In this document: one piece after another, positions 61,302-64,000 of the stretch
How positions within the stretch are numbered: position 1 is the first letter of the stretch
Layout: each line of letters opens with the position of its first letter
Origin: Sporosarcina pasteurii
Lineage (GTDB): Bacteria > Bacillota > Bacilli > Bacillales_A > Planococcaceae
Length of the DNA: 64,000 nt
Direction of reading: 5' to 3'
NCBI RefSeq assembly: GCF_041295575.1
Contig: NZ_CP160452.1
Location: forward strand, 620,001 to 684,000
Translations under genes and position numbers: made by a program
The notes under the pieces: model-generated
The model's input: only the letters and a program-made list of their open reading frames with translations
Databases searched by the model: none
Told to the model about the DNA's origin: nothing

Positions 61302-62174
61302 TTGAATCATAAAAGAAAAAGCCAAACAATTGGCTGGGTGTTTGTATTAATATCGACAGTATTTATTACGATATTTTATTTTTATCCAATGTTCCAAGCG
61401 TTACTTTTATCCTTTAAGTCGGGAATGGGAAATAACCTGGAAAATGTGGGGTTTAGCAACTATAAACGTTTATTCGGAGATCCGACCTTTATCGCGGCCT
61501 TGAAAAACACATTTATTTATTTGATTTTTCAAGTGCCAATTATGATTATATTGGCCTTGGTTTTTTCGGTGTTGTTAAATGATCCCAAATTAAGATTTAA
61601 AGGTTTTTTTAGAATCGCAATCTTTTTACCAGCTGTAACCTCATTGGTCGCATACTCGGTGATTTTTAAAAATATATTTGCCCAAAATGGGATTATTAAC
61701 AAATTTTTAATCGATATCTCGCTAATATCAGAGCCGATTCAATGGCTGACCAATCCAATCTTAGCGAAAATCGTTATTATTATGGCGATTACATGGCGTT
61801 GGACGGGCTATAATATGATTTTCTATTTATCTGGTTTGCAAAATATCGATGCATCTATTTATGAAGCAGCAAGAATGGATGGCGCGAATGCGTTTCAAAT
61901 CTTTACTAAAATAACGATTCCAATGTTGAAACCTATTATTCTATTCACTTCGATTACATCGACGATAGGAACTTTACAAATATTCGATGAAACTATGAAT
62001 ATTACAAACGGCGGACCAGGAAATGGGACAGTTTCCATATCACAATATATTTATAATTTGTCGTTTAAATATACCCCTGATTTTGGATATGCAGCTGCAG
62101 TATCATTCGTTATTGTGATACTCATCGTGTTATTTTCATTAATACAGTTTAGGGTGGCGGGTGATCGAAAATGA
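61302..62174 (+). CDS. ABC sugar permease, first subunit (second importer)
   Basis: A 290-residue CUT1 MalF-type permease with six membrane segments. The EAA loop YEAARMDGANAFQIFTKITIP is near residue 187. It starts with TTG, with GGGAGTG 8 nt before. Its stop overlaps the next ATG (ATGA). As with the first importer, no ATPase gene is adjacent. Confidence 0.91.
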   Translation: MNHKRKSQTIGWVFVLISTVFITIFYFYPMFQALLLSFKSGMGNNLENVGFSNYKRLFGDPTFIAALKNTFIYLIFQVPIMIILALVFSVLLNDPKLRFKGFFRIAIFLPAVTSLVAYSVIFKNIFAQNGIINKFLIDISLISEPIQWLTNPILAKIVIIMAITWRWTGYNMIFYLSGLQNIDASIYEAARMDGANAFQIFTKITIPMLKPIILFTSITSTIGTLQIFDETMNITNGGPGNGTVSISQYIYNLSFKYTPDFGYAAAVSFVIVILIVLFSLIQFRVAGDRK

Positions 62175-62995
62175 AGGTTTTCAAAAGAGCATTTACATAT
62201 ATTTTCCTATCGGTTGCGGCGTTTTTTTCCATATTCCCATTTTTTTGGATGGTCGTCAGTTCGACAAACAAATCAGTTGATGTCACAAAAGGACGTTTGT
62301 TGCCTGGCAGTCATTTATTTGAAAATATGAAAAACCTGTTCGAGACAGTGAATATGGGACAGGCATTATTAAATTCAGCGATGATTGCGATTGCAACAAC
62401 AGTTTTAGCATTAATTATCGCTTCCTTAGCAGGATACGGTTTTGAGATTTATCGTAGTAGAAAAAAAGATATTCTATTTAATATTCTTTTATTATCCATG
62501 ATGATTCCATTTGCTGCATTAATGGTACCGTTATATCGGATGTTTGGTGGCATTTCACAAACATTACCGATTATCGGAATAGACACATTGGCGGCAGCAT
62601 TATTACCAACGATTACGACAGCATTTTTAATCTTTTTCTTTCGACAAAATACAAAAATGTTTGCAAAGGAATTAATTGAAGCAGGTCGAATAGACGGTTT
62701 ATCAGAACTTGGCATCTTTTTTAAAATTTTTATGCCATCTATGAAAACAGCCTATGCAGCTGCGGCAATCATTACATTTATGAATAGTTGGAATAACTAT
62801 TTATGGCCATTAGTTGTTTTACAATCACCAGAAAAACAGACTATTCCTTTATTAATTTCAAATTTGGGATCCAGTTATTCTCCAGACTACGGCGTGAGTT
62901 TTTTAGCGATTGTAATTGCGACTATTCCTACTGCACTTGTGTTTTTCTTAATGCAAAGACATTTTGTTGCAGGGATGATGGGATCGGTAAAGTAA
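62171..62995 (+). CDS. ABC sugar permease, second subunit (second importer)
   Basis: A 274-residue CUT1 MalG-type permease with six segments. The EAA loop IEAGRIDGLSELGIFFKIFMP is near residue 171. The C-terminus FVAGMMGSVK is typical of this subunit. Translationally coupled to the first permease. Confidence 0.92.
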   Translation: MKVFKRAFTYIFLSVAAFFSIFPFFWMVVSSTNKSVDVTKGRLLPGSHLFENMKNLFETVNMGQALLNSAMIAIATTVLALIIASLAGYGFEIYRSRKKDILFNILLLSMMIPFAALMVPLYRMFGGISQTLPIIGIDTLAAALLPTITTAFLIFFFRQNTKMFAKELIEAGRIDGLSELGIFFKIFMPSMKTAYAAAAIITFMNSWNNYLWPLVVLQSPEKQTIPLLISNLGSSYSPDYGVSFLAIVIATIPTALVFFLMQRHFVAGMMGSVK

Positions 62996-63066
62996 ATTTG
63001 AGCGTTATTAGCGTTTGCGAGTATTTACACTTCGAGAGGATTGTCCATATAAACATTCATTAAGAA

Positions 63067-63080
63067 TGTAATCGATTACA
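63067..63080 (+). promoter_or_regulatory. LacI-like palindrome before the isomerase gene
   Basis: A perfect palindrome TGTAATCGATTACA, resembling LacI/CcpA-family operators but different from those at 47771 and 52018. It lies 26 bp before the ATG. Confidence 0.55.
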
Positions 63081-63106
63081 AAAGTAGATTTTGAGGAGAG
63101 AAGAAA

Positions 63107-63871
63107 ATGAAAAATAGACCAATTGCTTTACAATTGTATTCACTAAGAGAAGCAACAGAAAAAGATTTTCTAGGAACTTTGGCGAAGGTTGCCGAAATGG
63201 GGTATGACGGGATTGAGTTTGCTGGATATGGTGGTTTATCAGCGGAGGCGTTAAAAAGTGCGTTAGATGATTTAGGATTAAAAGCTGCTTCCAGTCATAT
63301 CCCAATCAATTCATTAGAAAATGCCGATGAGTTGGCTGAAATAATTCGTTATCAACATGTAATTGGTAGTAATAATATCGTATGCCCATATCTTCCACCG
63401 GAAAGAAGGTCGAAGGAAGATTATTATAATCTAATTCCGATTTTAAATAGAGTGGGAGAACAGTGCTTTAAAGAAGGCATCAATTTTTCGTATCATAACC
63501 ATGATTTTGAATTAGTGGCATTAGACAATGGAGAAATTCCACTCGAATTACTTTTAAATGAAACAAATCCTGAGTGGGTGCAAACAGAATTAGACGTCTA
63601 CTGGTTAACGAAAGCGAATGAAAATCCTGTTGAATGGTTAAAGCGTTACCATAATCGAACGCCATTAGTACATTTAAAAGATATGACGACTGATGAAGAA
63701 CAGTTTTTTGCGGAGCTAGGAACCGGCGGGGTTGATCTTTCAAGAGTTATCGAACAAGCGAGTACATCAAATGTTGAGTGGTGGGTTGTAGAGCAGGATC
63801 AAAGTAAAGTTGACCCGTTACAAAGCGTTCAAATGAGTCTTGATTATTTAAAAGCAAATTTTAAAGTATAA
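63107..63871 (+). CDS. TIM-barrel sugar phosphate isomerase/epimerase family, second
   Basis: A 254-residue AP-endonuclease-2 type protein, shorter than the homologue at 54067. LQLYSLREATEKDF opens the barrel; INFSYHNHDFEL (H and E), QTELDVYWLTK (E and D), VHLKDM (H and K) and VEQDQS (E) give the metal-site pattern. GAGGAGAG precedes the ATG. It follows the importer, and the palindrome at 63067 may control it. Substrate unknown. Confidence 0.88.
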   Translation: MKNRPIALQLYSLREATEKDFLGTLAKVAEMGYDGIEFAGYGGLSAEALKSALDDLGLKAASSHIPINSLENADELAEIIRYQHVIGSNNIVCPYLPPERRSKEDYYNLIPILNRVGEQCFKEGINFSYHNHDFELVALDNGEIPLELLLNETNPEWVQTELDVYWLTKANENPVEWLKRYHNRTPLVHLKDMTTDEEQFFAELGTGGVDLSRVIEQASTSNVEWWVVEQDQSKVDPLQSVQMSLDYLKANFKV

Positions 63872-63997
63872 GAAGCTAGAAGCTAGCAAAAAATCGGTAG
63901 TGCATAACGTTAAATTTTGAGTAAAAGCAATCTAAATTGACCAAAAAGTTATGTAGGCTTTTATGATACAAACGACAATAATGGGGGCATTAAAGCG

Positions 63998-64000
63998 ATG
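63998..64000 (+). CDS. probable start of the next gene (only its ATG seen)
   Basis: The last three bases are ATG, preceded by TGGGGGCATTAAAGCG. A GGGGG ribosome site about 10 nt upstream suggests a real start. Nothing can be said of the product. Confidence 0.45.

Noticed and set aside
1..64000. Search for rRNA, tRNA, transposases, integrases or prophage genes
   Set aside because: None seen on either strand by eye.

Overview
The window looks like chromosomal DNA of a low-GC, spore-forming Bacillales bacterium. A Planococcaceae member such as Sporosarcina is my inference, not something the sequence proves. The evidence is strong AGGAGG-type ribosome binding sites, a tlp spore-protein gene (33286-33483), an IspA intracellular subtilisin, a CgoX/HemY porphyrin oxidase, SAM-I and TPP riboswitches, many intrinsic terminators and CcpA-type cre sites. 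I see no phage, transposase, rRNA, tRNA or CRISPR array.

Left part (1-18752): peptide and carboxylic-acid catabolism. A DUF819 permease (cut by the left edge) and an M19 dipeptidase face an RpiR regulator with an M20 amidohydrolase, followed by a YfcC-type permease. Then comes a module of CoA-transferase, HMG-CoA-lyase-like enzyme, TRAP transporter (DctP, DctQ, DctM) and a second CoA-transferase, closed by a TetR gene. A 3-hydroxyacid dehydrogenase, an MmsA-like aldehyde dehydrogenase and a GntP permease follow behind a good promoter and a cre site.

Centre (17988-46000): a mosaic of housekeeping and accessory genes. An SDR gene lies behind a TPP riboswitch; a flavin monooxygenase lies behind a SAM-I riboswitch. 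A radical-SAM gene and cgoX sit behind a textbook Fnr-type promoter. Others are nupC, an M20 amidohydrolase, a degenerate SDR, a COG2403-type GTPase, ispA, a 35-residue holin-like toxin with a probable antisense promoter, tlp, an ArgH-like lyase, a DUF4097 protein, an aldo/keto reductase, a NUMOD3-HTH protein and a DUF421 protein. A NERD-domain gene with an apparent ATA start lies between two arrays of ~20-nt CAACG repeats. It is followed by an HcnABC-type amine/imino-acid dehydrogenase with a YkvI permease.

Right part (46038-64000): sugar import and oxidoreductive sugar metabolism. ROK kinase, YesL, an ABC importer, a LacI regulator, ThuA, two Gfo/Idh/MocA oxidoreductases and a TIM-barrel isomerase form one probable regulon with two near-identical LacI-type operators. 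A YesN/YesM two-component system then precedes a second ABC sugar importer and another isomerase; the next gene begins at the last three bases.

Recurrent themes are binding-protein genes separated from their permeases by an intrinsic terminator (three cases) and several short dispersed repeat families between genes. All functions are from reading translations and motifs; no database search was run.
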